Counted from the first letter of the stretch, positions 53,598 to 62,456 are shown. The stretch is DNA of 64,000 nt from Enterocloster clostridioformis (GCF_020297485.1 NZ_JAIWZC010000001.1:3100001-3164000); one strand, 5' to 3'. Program-made: numbers and translations. Notes: generated by a model from the letters alone, not told the origin.

Positions 53598-53663
53598 TTA
53601 TACTGTTTTCACCTCTGCTTTACCATTACGCCCTGCCAACATAACAACCACTCCTTTGCTCAT
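53598..53663 (-). CDS. Possible leader peptide upstream of rtcB (21 aa)
   Basis: ATG to stop reads MSKGVVVMLAGRNGKAEVKT then V. A second in-frame ATG (giving 14 residues) has AAAGGAG seven bases upstream. A GAAGGA/TCCTTC stem precedes the first ATG. Coding is not certain. Confidence 0.3.
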   Translation of the reverse strand: MSKGVVVMLAGRNGKAEVKTV

Positions 53664-53695
53664 GAAGGATTTGCTTCCTTCGTATTCTGTATTAT

Positions 53696-53724
53696 AATAT
53701 AATAGTAACCCGGCAAAATGTCAA
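53696..53724 (-). promoter_or_regulatory. Promoter of rtcB-prfH
   Basis: TTGACA, 17 bases, TATATT on the minus strand, followed by a leader of about 180 bases with the small ORF. The rest of 53511-53846 shows no gene. Confidence 0.65.
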
Positions 53725-53802
53725 TCCCGGAATAACCCAAAAAGCCCACCGGGCCTCCGTTTCCACGGAACTTTTATATCATTGCATATACCAGGGCATA
53801 AT

Positions 53803-54410
53803 GAACTACCCCGCAGCAAGCTGCGGGGTATCGAAGGTTGCAACCTCTACATATAATCCCATATGCTATACTGCTTTGTTTTCTCTACGTTTTTATAGAT
53901 TGTTTTATAATTTTTTTCCTGTCCCTGTTCTTTCACATATCTACTTATGATTTGCTCATTCCCATGTTCACTCACCGTTGCTACGTAATAGCCATCTGTC
54001 CAGAATTCTCCTCCCCACAATTTTTTCTTCACTTGTGGACATTTCGCGAACACCTCCCGGGCTATGATGCTCTTCACTATTTGGATGATTTTTTTTGGAC
54101 TATATGTAGGCACTGACTGGATAAGAAAATGTATATGGTCTTTATCTGTACCTACTTCCAAAAATCTTATTTCATACCTTTCCTGAATTCCCTCACACGT
54201 TTCTTTGATTACCCTATCTACATCTTCATCTATTACTACTCTTCTATATTTTGTTGGACATACGAAATGATACATGAGTACTGATACATTGTGTGACTTG
54301 CGTATTGTTTCACTCATCACACAATTTCTCCTTTCCTTTTTCCTCTAGTATATCACTTCCTCCATGTCTTGAAAAAGTTTGTTACGCAGCAAGCTGCGGG
54401 GAATTAAACC
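53803..54410 (-). mobile_element. IS200/IS605-family element (tnpA only)
   Basis: A hairpin with the core GCAGCAAGCTGC occurs on both sides of the transposase (53812-53832 and 54383-54400), in the same orientation, as required for single-strand IS200/IS605 ends. No tnpB follows. Outer limits are approximate because such elements make no target duplication. Confidence 0.75.
53847..54320 (-). CDS. tnpA: IS200/IS605 family transposase TnpA (Y1 HUH)
   Basis: The 157-residue protein has the HUH pair in GTDKDHIHFLIQ, FVCPTKYRRVVID near the N-terminus and the Tyr helix region HGNEQIISRYVKEQG. The family cuts and rejoins single-stranded DNA at subterminal hairpins during replication. It begins GTG (or ATG three bases on), with AAAGGAG upstream. 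The frame is complete and the hairpins are intact, so the element may be mobile. Confidence 0.93.
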   Translation of the reverse strand: MMSETIRKSHNVSVLMYHFVCPTKYRRVVIDEDVDRVIKETCEGIQERYEIRFLEVGTDKDHIHFLIQSVPTYSPKKIIQIVKSIIAREVFAKCPQVKKKLWGGEFWTDGYYVATVSEHGNEQIISRYVKEQGQEKNYKTIYKNVEKTKQYSIWDYM

Positions 54411-54531
54411 CTCTTTTTGATTAAATGCTGTGACAGACGCCGGGCACTCTGCCCGCTGTTATTCATACAGGGCAGGACGTAAGCAATGTTCAAGCATGCT
54501 CTGTAATCAAGCAATCGAGGAGGAATTCATA

Positions 54532-56679
54532 ATGAAAAAAAGAAAAAGCCTGGCGGCACGAATCACCGCAGCCCGGGCAGCCACCCCCCGGACAGCCCTG
54601 GCGCTGACAGCCGCGGTACTGGCAGCAGCCATGGCTGTCACCGGATGCTCCGGTACAGGCCGGACAGAAACAGAACCGGAGAGCCAGACTGAAATCACGG
54701 CCGGCCCGGCAGTTAACCGGCCTGAAAGCCCCAAGCAGTCCCTTGGCAGCCAATCCGGCGAAGGTCCGGCAGCCTATGTGGATGATTTCTATGACGCGGT
54801 AAACCATGACACGCTGGAAAGCTGGGAGATTCCGGCTGAACAGGCCGATATGAGCTGGTTCAGAAAGGCGCGGGAGGACAATTATTCCAAGGTAAATGAC
54901 CTGATTCGCCAGGCGTCGTCCGAAGCAGGCCAGACACTTCAGGAAGCCGGAAGCGACCTGTACAACATACGCGCGCTGAATCTGACCGGTCTGGACCGGG
55001 AGACCAGGGACAGGGAAGGGTACGGCCGGACAACCGGAGCATTTTTAAAGGAAATAGATTCAGCGGACTCTGTCACCGGGCTTCTGAAGGCATGCCTTCA
55101 GTTCCAGAGGAATACCGGGCTGTTCAGCCTTATGGGCTGGTATTATGAAGGGGACAGTGAGGACTCCTCGGTAAAGGTCCTCTATCTCTCGCAGCCGGAT
55201 TCCGGTCTCAGGAGGGAAGTCTGGTTCTCCGAAGACGCATCCAACCAGAAGCGGGTGGAGGAATACAAAAAATATCTCACAAAGCTTCACGAAAACAACG
55301 GCCTGAGCCCGGAGGAAGCTGCGGCCACCGTAGCCCGGGTAACGGATATGATGAAGGAACTGGCATCCTCCACCCTTAAGATAGAGGAGGTCTATGACGC
55401 GGAAAAAACATACAATGTCTGCACAGCCGGCGAGGCAGCAAACCTGTATTCCGGCGCCCTGCCCTTCAGCCTTCTAAACAGCATATTCGGCATACTGGAA
55501 GGTGAAAAGACAGTTGTCTCCCAGCCGGATGCCTGCAGGAAGCTTGGAAGCTATCTGAAGGAAGAAAACCTACCTCTCCTGAAAGAATATGTCAAAACCT
55601 GTCTCTATTCGGATCTGTCCATGATGACAGACACCGCTTCCCTGGCTGCTGCCCAGGAGTATCAGACAGCTGCAGGCGGTATAGAAAAGAGAAAGGATTT
55701 TGAGAGGACCGTGTCTGAAACAGTCCAGGAAAAACTTGGTTTCCAGTGCGGCCGTGTATTCTGTGAAACCTATTTTAACGAGGACGCCAAACAGGATGTG
55801 GCTTCCATCATCCGTCAAATCATAGATGTATACGACAACCGCCTTGCCCATATGGAATGGATGACAGAATCCACCCGTCAGGAGGCAAGGAAAAAACTGA
55901 AAGCCATTACAGTCAAGGTTGGTTATCCCGACCAATGGCCCCAGGACAAATACAGCCTGGTACTGAAATCCCCGGACGAGGGCGGCGTCTACATTGACAA
56001 TATCATGGAAATCCTGAAGGCATCCCAGGACTACTCCTTTAAGACCAGACACGACCCGGTGGACCGGAATGAATGGGGCATGACGCCCCAGACAGTCAAT
56101 GCCTATTATAACCCCGGAAACAACGAAATCGTGTTTCCGGCCGGAATCCTTCAGGCCCCGTTTTATGACCCGGAGGCAGAGCCTGTGGCCAACCTGGGAG
56201 GCATCGGTGCTGTCATCGGCCACGAAATCACCCATGCATTTGACACAAGCGGTTCCCAGTATGATGAAAAGGGAAACCTGCGGGATTGGTGGACTGCCCA
56301 GGATAAACAGCGTTTCAGGGAACTGGCCCAAAAGGTCATTGACTACTATGATACCATGGAAGTAAACGGCATCCAGGTAAACGGTACACTGAGCGTTACG
56401 GAAAATATCGCCGACCTGGGCGGCGTTTCCTGCATAACAGAAATAGCCAGGGAAAAGGGATATGACCTGAAGGAGCTGTACCATGCCTATGGTGTCATAT
56501 GGGCCACAAAATACAGGGATGAATACCTTTCCTACATCATGACCAATGATACACATTCCCCTGGCATCACCAGGGTAAATGCCGTACTGTCCGCCACCGA
56601 TGACTTTTATACTGCCTTTGGAGTCAAGGAGGGCGACGGGATGTACCGCAGGCCGGAGGACAGGCCCCATATCTGGTAG
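54532..56679 (+). CDS. M13-family (neprilysin/PepO) lipoprotein metallopeptidase
   Basis: The 715-residue protein has a long basic signal region and a lipobox (AVTGCSG, Cys near residue 40). The M13 active site follows: NAYYNPGNNEIVFPAGIL, the zinc motif GHEITHAFDTSGSQYDE (His about residue 564) and ENIADLGGVSC with the third ligand Glu. The start at 54532 has GGAGGAATTCATA upstream. It is a cell-surface oligopeptidase. Its stop codon is part of the 8-bp target duplication of the IS256-family element that follows, so the insertion did not alter the protein. Confidence 0.93.
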   Translation: MKKRKSLAARITAARAATPRTALALTAAVLAAAMAVTGCSGTGRTETEPESQTEITAGPAVNRPESPKQSLGSQSGEGPAAYVDDFYDAVNHDTLESWEIPAEQADMSWFRKAREDNYSKVNDLIRQASSEAGQTLQEAGSDLYNIRALNLTGLDRETRDREGYGRTTGAFLKEIDSADSVTGLLKACLQFQRNTGLFSLMGWYYEGDSEDSSVKVLYLSQPDSGLRREVWFSEDASNQKRVEEYKKYLTKLHENNGLSPEEAAATVARVTDMMKELASSTLKIEEVYDAEKTYNVCTAGEAANLYSGALPFSLLNSIFGILEGEKTVVSQPDACRKLGSYLKEENLPLLKEYVKTCLYSDLSMMTDTASLAAAQEYQTAAGGIEKRKDFERTVSETVQEKLGFQCGRVFCETYFNEDAKQDVASIIRQIIDVYDNRLAHMEWMTESTRQEARKKLKAITVKVGYPDQWPQDKYSLVLKSPDEGGVYIDNIMEILKASQDYSFKTRHDPVDRNEWGMTPQTVNAYYNPGNNEIVFPAGILQAPFYDPEAEPVANLGGIGAVIGHEITHAFDTSGSQYDEKGNLRDWWTAQDKQRFRELAQKVIDYYDTMEVNGIQVNGTLSVTENIADLGGVSCITEIAREKGYDLKELYHAYGVIWATKYRDEYLSYIMTNDTHSPGITRVNAVLSATDDFYTAFGVKEGDGMYRRPEDRPHIW

Positions 56680-56683
56680 AAAT
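56676..56683. repeat. Left target site duplication GTAGAAAT
   Basis: It is identical to 58724-58731 and flanks the IS256-family element; it includes the TAG stop of the peptidase gene. Confidence 0.9.
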
Positions 56684-56736
56684 GAGAGTATGAAAAAAAG
56701 TCTGTAAATTGAGATCTTCTATGATAAGTTAATGAG

Positions 56737-56769
56737 AAAGGTAGGTGGATGTCGTGACCACCTACCTTT
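56737..56769 (+). terminator. Strong hairpin near the left end of the IS256-like element
   Basis: AAAGGTAGGTGG and CCACCTACCTTT form a 12-bp stem with a 9-base loop. It may block readthrough into the element from the M13 gene. Confidence 0.6.
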
Positions 56770-56863
56770 ACTATACGGATGCTTTTGGATTCTGTCAAGA
56801 TGTATTGGAAAATCCCATCAAATTATGGTACACTTCTTACAGGAAAACATCAGGAGGTGTGCC

Positions 56864-57139
56864 ATGAAGCTAAAAACAGACGATCCCTTTGTACCTGAAG
56901 ATATCAGGGCAAAGATCAATGGACTGCAGTCCCTGCTGGATCATGCAGCCGACTTATACAGTGATATCTATAGCTGGTATGACAGTGAACTGAAATCCTA
57001 TGACCCGAAAGCCACCGCAGACGATGAACTGTTTGACCCTGGCACAGGGACTGTTGTGGAGGGGATCGATTACCTGTCTATCATGGAATCCCTGTCAGAG
57101 CTGCAGACAGCCAACGAATGTAAAATGCAGAGGGATTAA
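56864..57139 (+). CDS. Passenger protein of the IS256-like element (91 aa, unknown)
   Basis: The ORF begins MKLKTDDPFVPEDIRAKING with ATCAGGAGGTGTGCC as ribosome site. It is acidic and helical (LLDHAADLYSDIYSWYDSEL), with no transmembrane part. I cannot assign a family. It is convergent with the RHH-like gene: their stops share TTAA (57136-57139). It sits inside the mobile element, 180 bases from its left end, so it should move with it. Confidence 0.65.
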   Translation: MKLKTDDPFVPEDIRAKINGLQSLLDHAADLYSDIYSWYDSELKSYDPKATADDELFDPGTGTVVEGIDYLSIMESLSELQTANECKMQRD

Positions 57140-57348
57140 CCTTGTGTCCCATCGGCCTGGCCTCTGGCGATGTCTTCCCGTATCAGGGCCTTGATGGCCC
57201 CTTGGACGGAAGTGTCCCTGCCATATTTGTGCTGTCTGACCCAGGCCAGGATATCTGCATCTGTCTTCATATTCAGTTTTAACTTCACCTGTACAGTATT
57301 ATAGCTGTCGTACCTGTCCTGAGCATCGTATTTTGAAAATCCATACAT
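57136..57348 (-). CDS. Ribbon-helix-helix-like DNA-binding protein (70 aa), passenger gene
   Basis: The core VQVKLKLNMKTDADILAWVR then SVQGAIKALIREDIARG has the beta strand, helix, turn, helix pattern of RHH repressors from plasmids and conjugative elements. AAAGGAGCTTTCC precedes the ATG. It follows the transposase stop by 45 bases on the same strand, and a perfect 16-bp palindrome lies between, a likely operator. It may control its own and transposase expression, or be an antitoxin to an unidentified partner. Confidence 0.7.
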   Translation of the reverse strand: MYGFSKYDAQDRYDSYNTVQVKLKLNMKTDADILAWVRQHKYGRDTSVQGAIKALIREDIARGQADGTQG

Positions 57349-57365
57349 GGAAAGCTCCTTTCCGG

Positions 57366-57381
57366 ATAGGTGTACACCTAT
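57366..57381. promoter_or_regulatory. 16-bp perfect palindrome ATAGGTGTACACCTAT
   Basis: It lies between the transposase stop and the RHH-like gene start, 18 bases before the ATG. Its size fits an RHH tetramer or similar operator. Confidence 0.6.
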
Positions 57382-57393
57382 GCCTGTGCGCTC

Positions 57394-58638
57394 TTATTCC
57401 GGCAGTCTGCCTTCGTACATAATGGACAGTTCCCCATAGACCTGCCCCCAGTTGCGGATGGGCATGGTCCACTTCTTCGTCGCCTCGAACGTGGCCAGGT
57501 ACAGAGCCTTTAAGAGCGCCGTGCTGCCCGGGAACACGCTCCGCTGGCGGTTGAGCTTCCGGTAGGTAGAGTTGAGGCTCTCGATCGCGTTGGTAGTATA
57601 GATCACCTTCCTGACCTCCATGGAAAACTTGAAGATGGGGGATACCACATCCCAGTTGTCATGCCAGCGTTTCATTGAGTTGGGGTACTTTGGCGTCCAC
57701 TTTTCCGTCACCTTCTCCAGCGCCTCCAGCGCCTTTTCCTCGTTTGCGGCATGGTAGATGGTTTTCAGGTCCGTGGCAAATGCTTTCCGGTCCTTGTCGG
57801 AGACGTATTTCAGCGTGTTCCGTACCATATGTACGATGCAGCGCTGCTGCTCCGTCTTCGGGAATGCCGCCGTTATGGCTTCCTTAATGCCCGTGAGCCC
57901 GTCCGAGCAGAGAATGAGGATATCCTTCACACCGCGGTTCTTCAACTCGTTCAGAACGCAGAGCCAGTACTTGGAGCTTTCATTCTCCCCGATCTGTATG
58001 CTCAGGACTTCCTTTTTACCTTCCAGCGTAAGGCCGAGGATGACATAGGCGGCAAGCTTGCGGATTACCCCGTCCTCCCGCACGGAATAATGGATTGCGT
58101 CGATGTAGACCACGGGATAGACTTCCTCCAGCGGGCGGTTCTGCCAGTCTTCAATCTGCGGCAGTATCTTGTCCGTCACGTCCGAGATGAACCCTTCCGA
58201 AGCCTCAAAACCATAAATGTCCATCAAGGTATCCGAGATTTGGCGGGTTGTCATGCCTTTTGCATACATGGATATGATCTTCTGGTCAATGCCGGAAATG
58301 TCCTTCTGGCGCTTTCTTACCACCTGGGGTTCAAACGTGGACTTCCTGTCCTGGGGCACCTGGATGTCCATGCTCCCGAAGCTGCTGTTGATCCGCTTGG
58401 GCTTGTAGCCATTGCGGTAATCATCCGAATCCGACCGTTCTGACCTCCCATAGCCGAGATGCTCATCCATCTCCGCTTCCATCATCTCCTTCAGGGTGCT
58501 CCCCAGCAGGTCTTTGAGGGCTTCCTGGATATCCTCCGCAGTCTGGATGTCATACTCTTCCAGGAGCTGATGGACGATGTTCCTTTTCCCCTCCGTCATG
58601 ACTACTTTGTGTACGGGCTGTTTTTCTCTTCTTGCCAT
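57394..58638 (-). CDS. IS256-family (Mutator-type) transposase
   Basis: The 414-residue DDE transposase has the three acidic regions: VVYIDAIHYSVRED, LILCSDGLTGIKEAI and TTNAIESLNSTYRKLN. EMMEAEMDEHLGYGRSERSD lies near the N-terminus and the RCIVHMVRN motif in the middle. The start at 58638 has AAGGAGG 12 bases upstream; a TTG/ATG extension is not needed. All catalytic residues are present, so the element may be active. Confidence 0.94.
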   Translation of the reverse strand: MARREKQPVHKVVMTEGKRNIVHQLLEEYDIQTAEDIQEALKDLLGSTLKEMMEAEMDEHLGYGRSERSDSDDYRNGYKPKRINSSFGSMDIQVPQDRKSTFEPQVVRKRQKDISGIDQKIISMYAKGMTTRQISDTLMDIYGFEASEGFISDVTDKILPQIEDWQNRPLEEVYPVVYIDAIHYSVREDGVIRKLAAYVILGLTLEGKKEVLSIQIGENESSKYWLCVLNELKNRGVKDILILCSDGLTGIKEAITAAFPKTEQQRCIVHMVRNTLKYVSDKDRKAFATDLKTIYHAANEEKALEALEKVTEKWTPKYPNSMKRWHDNWDVVSPIFKFSMEVRKVIYTTNAIESLNSTYRKLNRQRSVFPGSTALLKALYLATFEATKKWTMPIRNWGQVYGELSIMYEGRLPE

Positions 58639-58723
58639 AATAATAGGCCTCCTTATGATAATAGATTTTATCATAGAAGACCTAATGCTTAATAGCTATT
58701 TACAGAAAAACTTTCATACTCTC

Positions 58724-58731
58724 GTAGAAAT
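58724..58731. repeat. Right target site duplication GTAGAAAT
   Basis: It matches 56676-56683 exactly. Confidence 0.9.
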
Positions 58732-58752
58732 ATTTTCATATATCCAAAATGT

Positions 58753-58786
58753 CAGAGTCCGGGAAGCAGCTGCCTCCCGGACTCTG
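58753..58786 (-). terminator. Terminator after the M3 peptidase gene
   Basis: CAGAGTCCGGGA and TCCCGGACTCTG form a long stem with a GCAGCTGC inner part, twelve bases past the stop of the M3 gene. Confidence 0.75.
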
Positions 58787-58797
58787 TATTGCCATTA

Positions 58798-60792
58798 TTA
58801 CTCTTCTCTCTTCTTCCTGACAATCAGCCAGATGATTACAAACCCGGTGCATAAAATCATAACCTGAAATATAAGGATGACACAGATGCCTGCCAGCACC
58901 AGAAGGCCTACAACCCTTAATCCGCTGTCAGAACTTCCCTCAAGGTCCGTTCCTGCCTGGCCCGCGTCCTCCTGTGACGGAACTTCGGATCCCTCACCAT
59001 CCTGCTCCAGTCCCTGGAGCCTGCGCACATCCCCGGCCAGGGATTCCAGTTCCCTGCTGTCAAACACATCCCGCAGCCCGCAGCGGTTCATGGTGCCGCA
59101 ATAAGGTGCATCCAGACCTTCATGCAAAAGTCCCATGTAGGTATCCACAGCGCCGTCCCAGTCGCTCCTGGACATGGTCCAGAGGTCAAGGGCCGACAGC
59201 GCCGAGGTTCCATATCCCATATAGTACAGGGGGCTGTAAAACAAATGGGACACATCCACCCAGTCATAGCACACACCCTCATCGTAGACATCATAATACC
59301 ATCCATGATAGGAATCCTGTATCTCTTTGAATGTGCGGTTCATGTCCTCCAGACTCATGTCCGGCTCCATGTAAACAGCTTCCTCAAATTCCTGCAGCAT
59401 GCAGGACATAATTGTCACATACAGCATATCCGTAACGGACTCAAACTCAAAGGCCTCTGCCCCTTCGCCGAACATATCCCCCGCATACTGGTTGGCCAGC
59501 ATCTCCAATCCCTGTGACTGGACCTCGCACACATCCACACTGTAACCCTGGAACAGCTCAGGCACCGAATTATAATAATAGGAGCTGAAATGCCCGAATT
59601 CATGAATCAGGGACTGGTAATCCGTAAATGTGTGGTTTCTGTTGATGAAAATAAATGCGTCTCCATAGCTTGGGAACCCTACGGTATAATTATTATCCAC
59701 CCGGTCCTGTCCGTCTTCCCCTGACCGGATATCATACAGCTCATTGTCCTGCATATACCGGAAAATCTCACCCAGCTCAGGATTCACCGACTTGACCGTT
59801 CTTCCCACACAGGCCAGTATATCCTCTGTGGAACTCTCTTCCATAAGGTCCAGGGAGTCATAGGATTCCTGGGCCACATCCATATGCCAGATGTCATTAT
59901 TCAGGGGAACAATACTGGTCTTTACATCCGCGCAAAGCTCCTCTGCATCCTGAAGGGTATAGTCCCTTCCGTAAACAGCCTCAAACGAATACTGGGCATA
60001 GTTATCATAGCCCTTAAGCTCCGCTATCCGGCGGCGCACCTGAACAAGTTCCCGGAACTTGCTGCCCAGCACCCGGTTCTTTTCCCTGACCAATGCATCC
60101 TCTATCTCTGCATATTGCCCATCGTCAAGGTCCGGTTCCCGTTCCAGCCGGCTGTAGCTCCACTGTCCGTTCTCCAGCTCCACCGTAAAATCACCGGCAG
60201 CCAGTTTATCATACTCCCTGAGAAGCTCCTGCTCCTTCCGGTTCAGTTCGGTCAGCTCCCCTGTATTTTCCCTGTAATATTCGATGTAAGGCGCATTTTC
60301 AATCCCCATCTTATCCGCCAGGACTTTTTTATAGGATGAATTCATTCCCTTTTTTAGACAAGCCGCGGCCTTATCCCCCATCTCGGAATAAATGTCCGTA
60401 GTATATGCCTGCTCTGAGGCAGCCTGCTCATCCGACACATCTGCGTCATATTCCAGCTGGGCCATATAAGTCAGGGTGGCCAGACGGTCATACTCATCCA
60501 CAATGGCATCGTAGAGCCTCAGCACTTCCTCATCCCGGCCTTCAACAGCACAGGCCTGTTCAAAGTCAGCCATGGCCTGTTCCATGACAGCCGGGTCATA
60601 ATGCTCGTATGGCCTCCGGGAATAGGGTACGGCTTCATGGGCCATCACGCCGGCCACGCCGGCATTTCCCGCTGCCTGGGCAGCCAATCTTTCCTGAGCC
60701 GCGCCGCAGGCGGCAATGGACAGGGACATCACCAAAGTCAGGGCCAGCGCCGCCCCGCGCCTCAGATTCCTTTTCCACATTCCTTTATTCAC
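58798..60792 (-). CDS. M3-family lipoprotein metallopeptidase
   Basis: The 664-residue protein has a signal with a lipobox (SIAACGAAQ, Cys near 29), a long helical body, the zinc motif LIHEFGHFSSYYY (His about residue 397) and a C-terminal transmembrane helix followed by KKREE. That topology is unusual because the protein has lipid and transmembrane anchors at opposite ends. Homologues act on oligopeptides. It begins GTG with AAGGAGG seven bases upstream. It shares the surface-peptidase theme with the M13 gene just beyond the IS256-like element. Confidence 0.85.
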   Translation of the reverse strand: MNKGMWKRNLRRGAALALTLVMSLSIAACGAAQERLAAQAAGNAGVAGVMAHEAVPYSRRPYEHYDPAVMEQAMADFEQACAVEGRDEEVLRLYDAIVDEYDRLATLTYMAQLEYDADVSDEQAASEQAYTTDIYSEMGDKAAACLKKGMNSSYKKVLADKMGIENAPYIEYYRENTGELTELNRKEQELLREYDKLAAGDFTVELENGQWSYSRLEREPDLDDGQYAEIEDALVREKNRVLGSKFRELVQVRRRIAELKGYDNYAQYSFEAVYGRDYTLQDAEELCADVKTSIVPLNNDIWHMDVAQESYDSLDLMEESSTEDILACVGRTVKSVNPELGEIFRYMQDNELYDIRSGEDGQDRVDNNYTVGFPSYGDAFIFINRNHTFTDYQSLIHEFGHFSSYYYNSVPELFQGYSVDVCEVQSQGLEMLANQYAGDMFGEGAEAFEFESVTDMLYVTIMSCMLQEFEEAVYMEPDMSLEDMNRTFKEIQDSYHGWYYDVYDEGVCYDWVDVSHLFYSPLYYMGYGTSALSALDLWTMSRSDWDGAVDTYMGLLHEGLDAPYCGTMNRCGLRDVFDSRELESLAGDVRRLQGLEQDGEGSEVPSQEDAGQAGTDLEGSSDSGLRVVGLLVLAGICVILIFQVMILCTGFVIIWLIVRKKREE

Positions 60793-60893
60793 AGCAGGCC
60801 CTCCTTACATATTATGGTATATGCCTATTGTAACATCCCGGACGGTTTACCGCCAGTTGATTTAGCGCCGAATCTCCCGTCCATACTCCCTGC

Positions 60894-62456
60894 CTAATCT
60901 CCGGTCAGCCATCCTTCCTCCTCCGGAAGCAGAAAATAGTTATTGTCCCTGTCCGAATCAGCAATCATGGCATCCAGCTCCCGAATCAGATAGCTGTCCG
61001 GCATGTTCCTCTCCCAGAACCGGTATCCCTTGGTGCTCTTTATGCCTTTGACGTCAATTTCCCGTCCTGCATAGTAATCAATGTATACCCCCGCATAGGT
61101 AGCTGCCATGGAATGCTCCACGTCTGTCCCCAGGTTCTTCACAACGCCCCTTATCTGGTCACTGATCAGCTTTTGTATATACCGGCAGGACCAGTCCTCA
61201 AAATCCAGCAGGTCCGGATTGGCGCTTCCGTTATTCCGGGCCCAGGCCGACACATCCACGGCTCTGGTGGCATAGGAAATACTTCCGTCCTCCTCCCATA
61301 GCACCTCTCCATACTGGCAGGGCGGTATGCTGAGGGCATCTGTCACGATTTCCTGTATGCCGTAACTTCCTTCCGGAACTCCGGGTTCGCTCTTATGCTT
61401 GCGGATGCGCTGCACATGCAGATGTCCGCTGAAAAAAAGCGGGAGCTCATATTTCTGAAGAAGGGAAATCACCTCTCCATTGTTGTCCATGGCGCACTGG
61501 GTGGTATACATCCTGCTCTGGGCCAACAGATTATGGTGGGCAATGGGTATCACAAACACGCCTTCCTCCTTTGCCCTGGCCAGCTGTTCATCGGCCCAGG
61601 CCATGGTGCTGTCTTTCAGCCTTCCCTCCACCTTGTTATCCGGCTCATATTGACAGGAGTCCAGCATCAGGAGCCAGTTTCTGTCATCCAGGGCGTAGAC
61701 ATAGCTCAGCGAGCTGCTGTCCCGGCTCAATGCCTGGTCATATCCGTATTCATGGTAAATCTCATGGAATTCAGGTCCGTCAATATAGGGAGCCGGCTCT
61801 TTCCGGTCGCCGTAGTATACCGCAGCGTCGTGGTTATTGATATCATGGTTTCCCGGTATCACCAGGACCTGTATGCCGGCGTCCTGGACCCGCTTGAGTC
61901 TTGCCGCCAGTTCCTCATGGTTCATCCGCTCCCCGTTCATGGTAATATCGCCGCTGAGAACCAGGGCAGAGGGCCGTTCTTTTATGACCTCGTCCAGAAA
62001 TGCTTCCAAAAGCTCAGGCAGATACTGGACCACCTTCCCGTCGCACCGTTCCACGAACAGCCGGAAAGCCTCCCCGCCGTCTCCGGCTAAAGCGCTTTGA
62101 TAGTGAAGGTCTGTTGCCAGGATCAGCTTAGGCGGTATGTAGGGTTCCTCCGGAGCCGGAGGGTTCCACATACCGGGGAATTTCTTCTTCCACTCCTTAT
62201 AGCCCTCCTGCCGGATTACTTCATCCTGGGTTTCCCCGGCCTGGGAGTCCGTAGCCAATGCCGGCCCGGCCTGTTCCTCCCACTCCTCCCCTGTTTCCTC
62301 TTCCCGGATGCTCTCAGGCACCTGGCTTTCCCTGCGCTCAACCGATGCAGACCCTGAAGGCTCCATTAAAGTTTTTAAAACGTGCAGTACCCCGAAGCAT
62401 GCCATAAATACCATGGCATACATCAGGGCACTTATCATCCAGGTCTTTCTCTTCAT
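60894..62456 (-). CDS. Membrane-anchored metallophosphoesterase
   Basis: The 520-residue protein has an N-terminal membrane anchor (8-28), a Glu-rich linker (about 35-95) and a calcineurin-like phosphoesterase core (about 110-400): ATDLHYQS, LSGDITMNGERMNHEE, IPGNHDINNHDAAVYYG, IAHHNLLAQ and SGHLHVQRI, the complete dinuclear metal set. A C-terminal domain of about 110 residues follows. It should act outside the cell on a phosphodiester or monoester; substrate is unknown. It lies about 100 bases before the M3 gene on the same strand. Confidence 0.87.
   Translation of the reverse strand: MKRKTWMISALMYAMVFMACFGVLHVLKTLMEPSGSASVERRESQVPESIREEETGEEWEEQAGPALATDSQAGETQDEVIRQEGYKEWKKKFPGMWNPPAPEEPYIPPKLILATDLHYQSALAGDGGEAFRLFVERCDGKVVQYLPELLEAFLDEVIKERPSALVLSGDITMNGERMNHEELAARLKRVQDAGIQVLVIPGNHDINNHDAAVYYGDRKEPAPYIDGPEFHEIYHEYGYDQALSRDSSSLSYVYALDDRNWLLMLDSCQYEPDNKVEGRLKDSTMAWADEQLARAKEEGVFVIPIAHHNLLAQSRMYTTQCAMDNNGEVISLLQKYELPLFFSGHLHVQRIRKHKSEPGVPEGSYGIQEIVTDALSIPPCQYGEVLWEEDGSISYATRAVDVSAWARNNGSANPDLLDFEDWSCRYIQKLISDQIRGVVKNLGTDVEHSMAATYAGVYIDYYAGREIDVKGIKSTKGYRFWERNMPDSYLIRELDAMIADSDRDNNYFLLPEEEGWLTGD

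Larger units (their letters stand above)
56684..58723. mobile_element. IS256-family element with two passenger genes (2040 bp)
   Basis: The ends are inverted: both start GAGAGTATGAAA and share CTGTAAAT a few bases in (about 20 of 26 positions). TCTTCTATGATAA occurs about 30-42 bases inside each end. An exact 8-bp duplication, GTAGAAAT, flanks the element. Inside are the transposase, an RHH-like gene downstream on the same strand, an opposing 91-residue gene and an outward stem (56737-56769). Typical IS256 members are about 1.3-1.5 kb, so this is enlarged. Confidence 0.88.
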
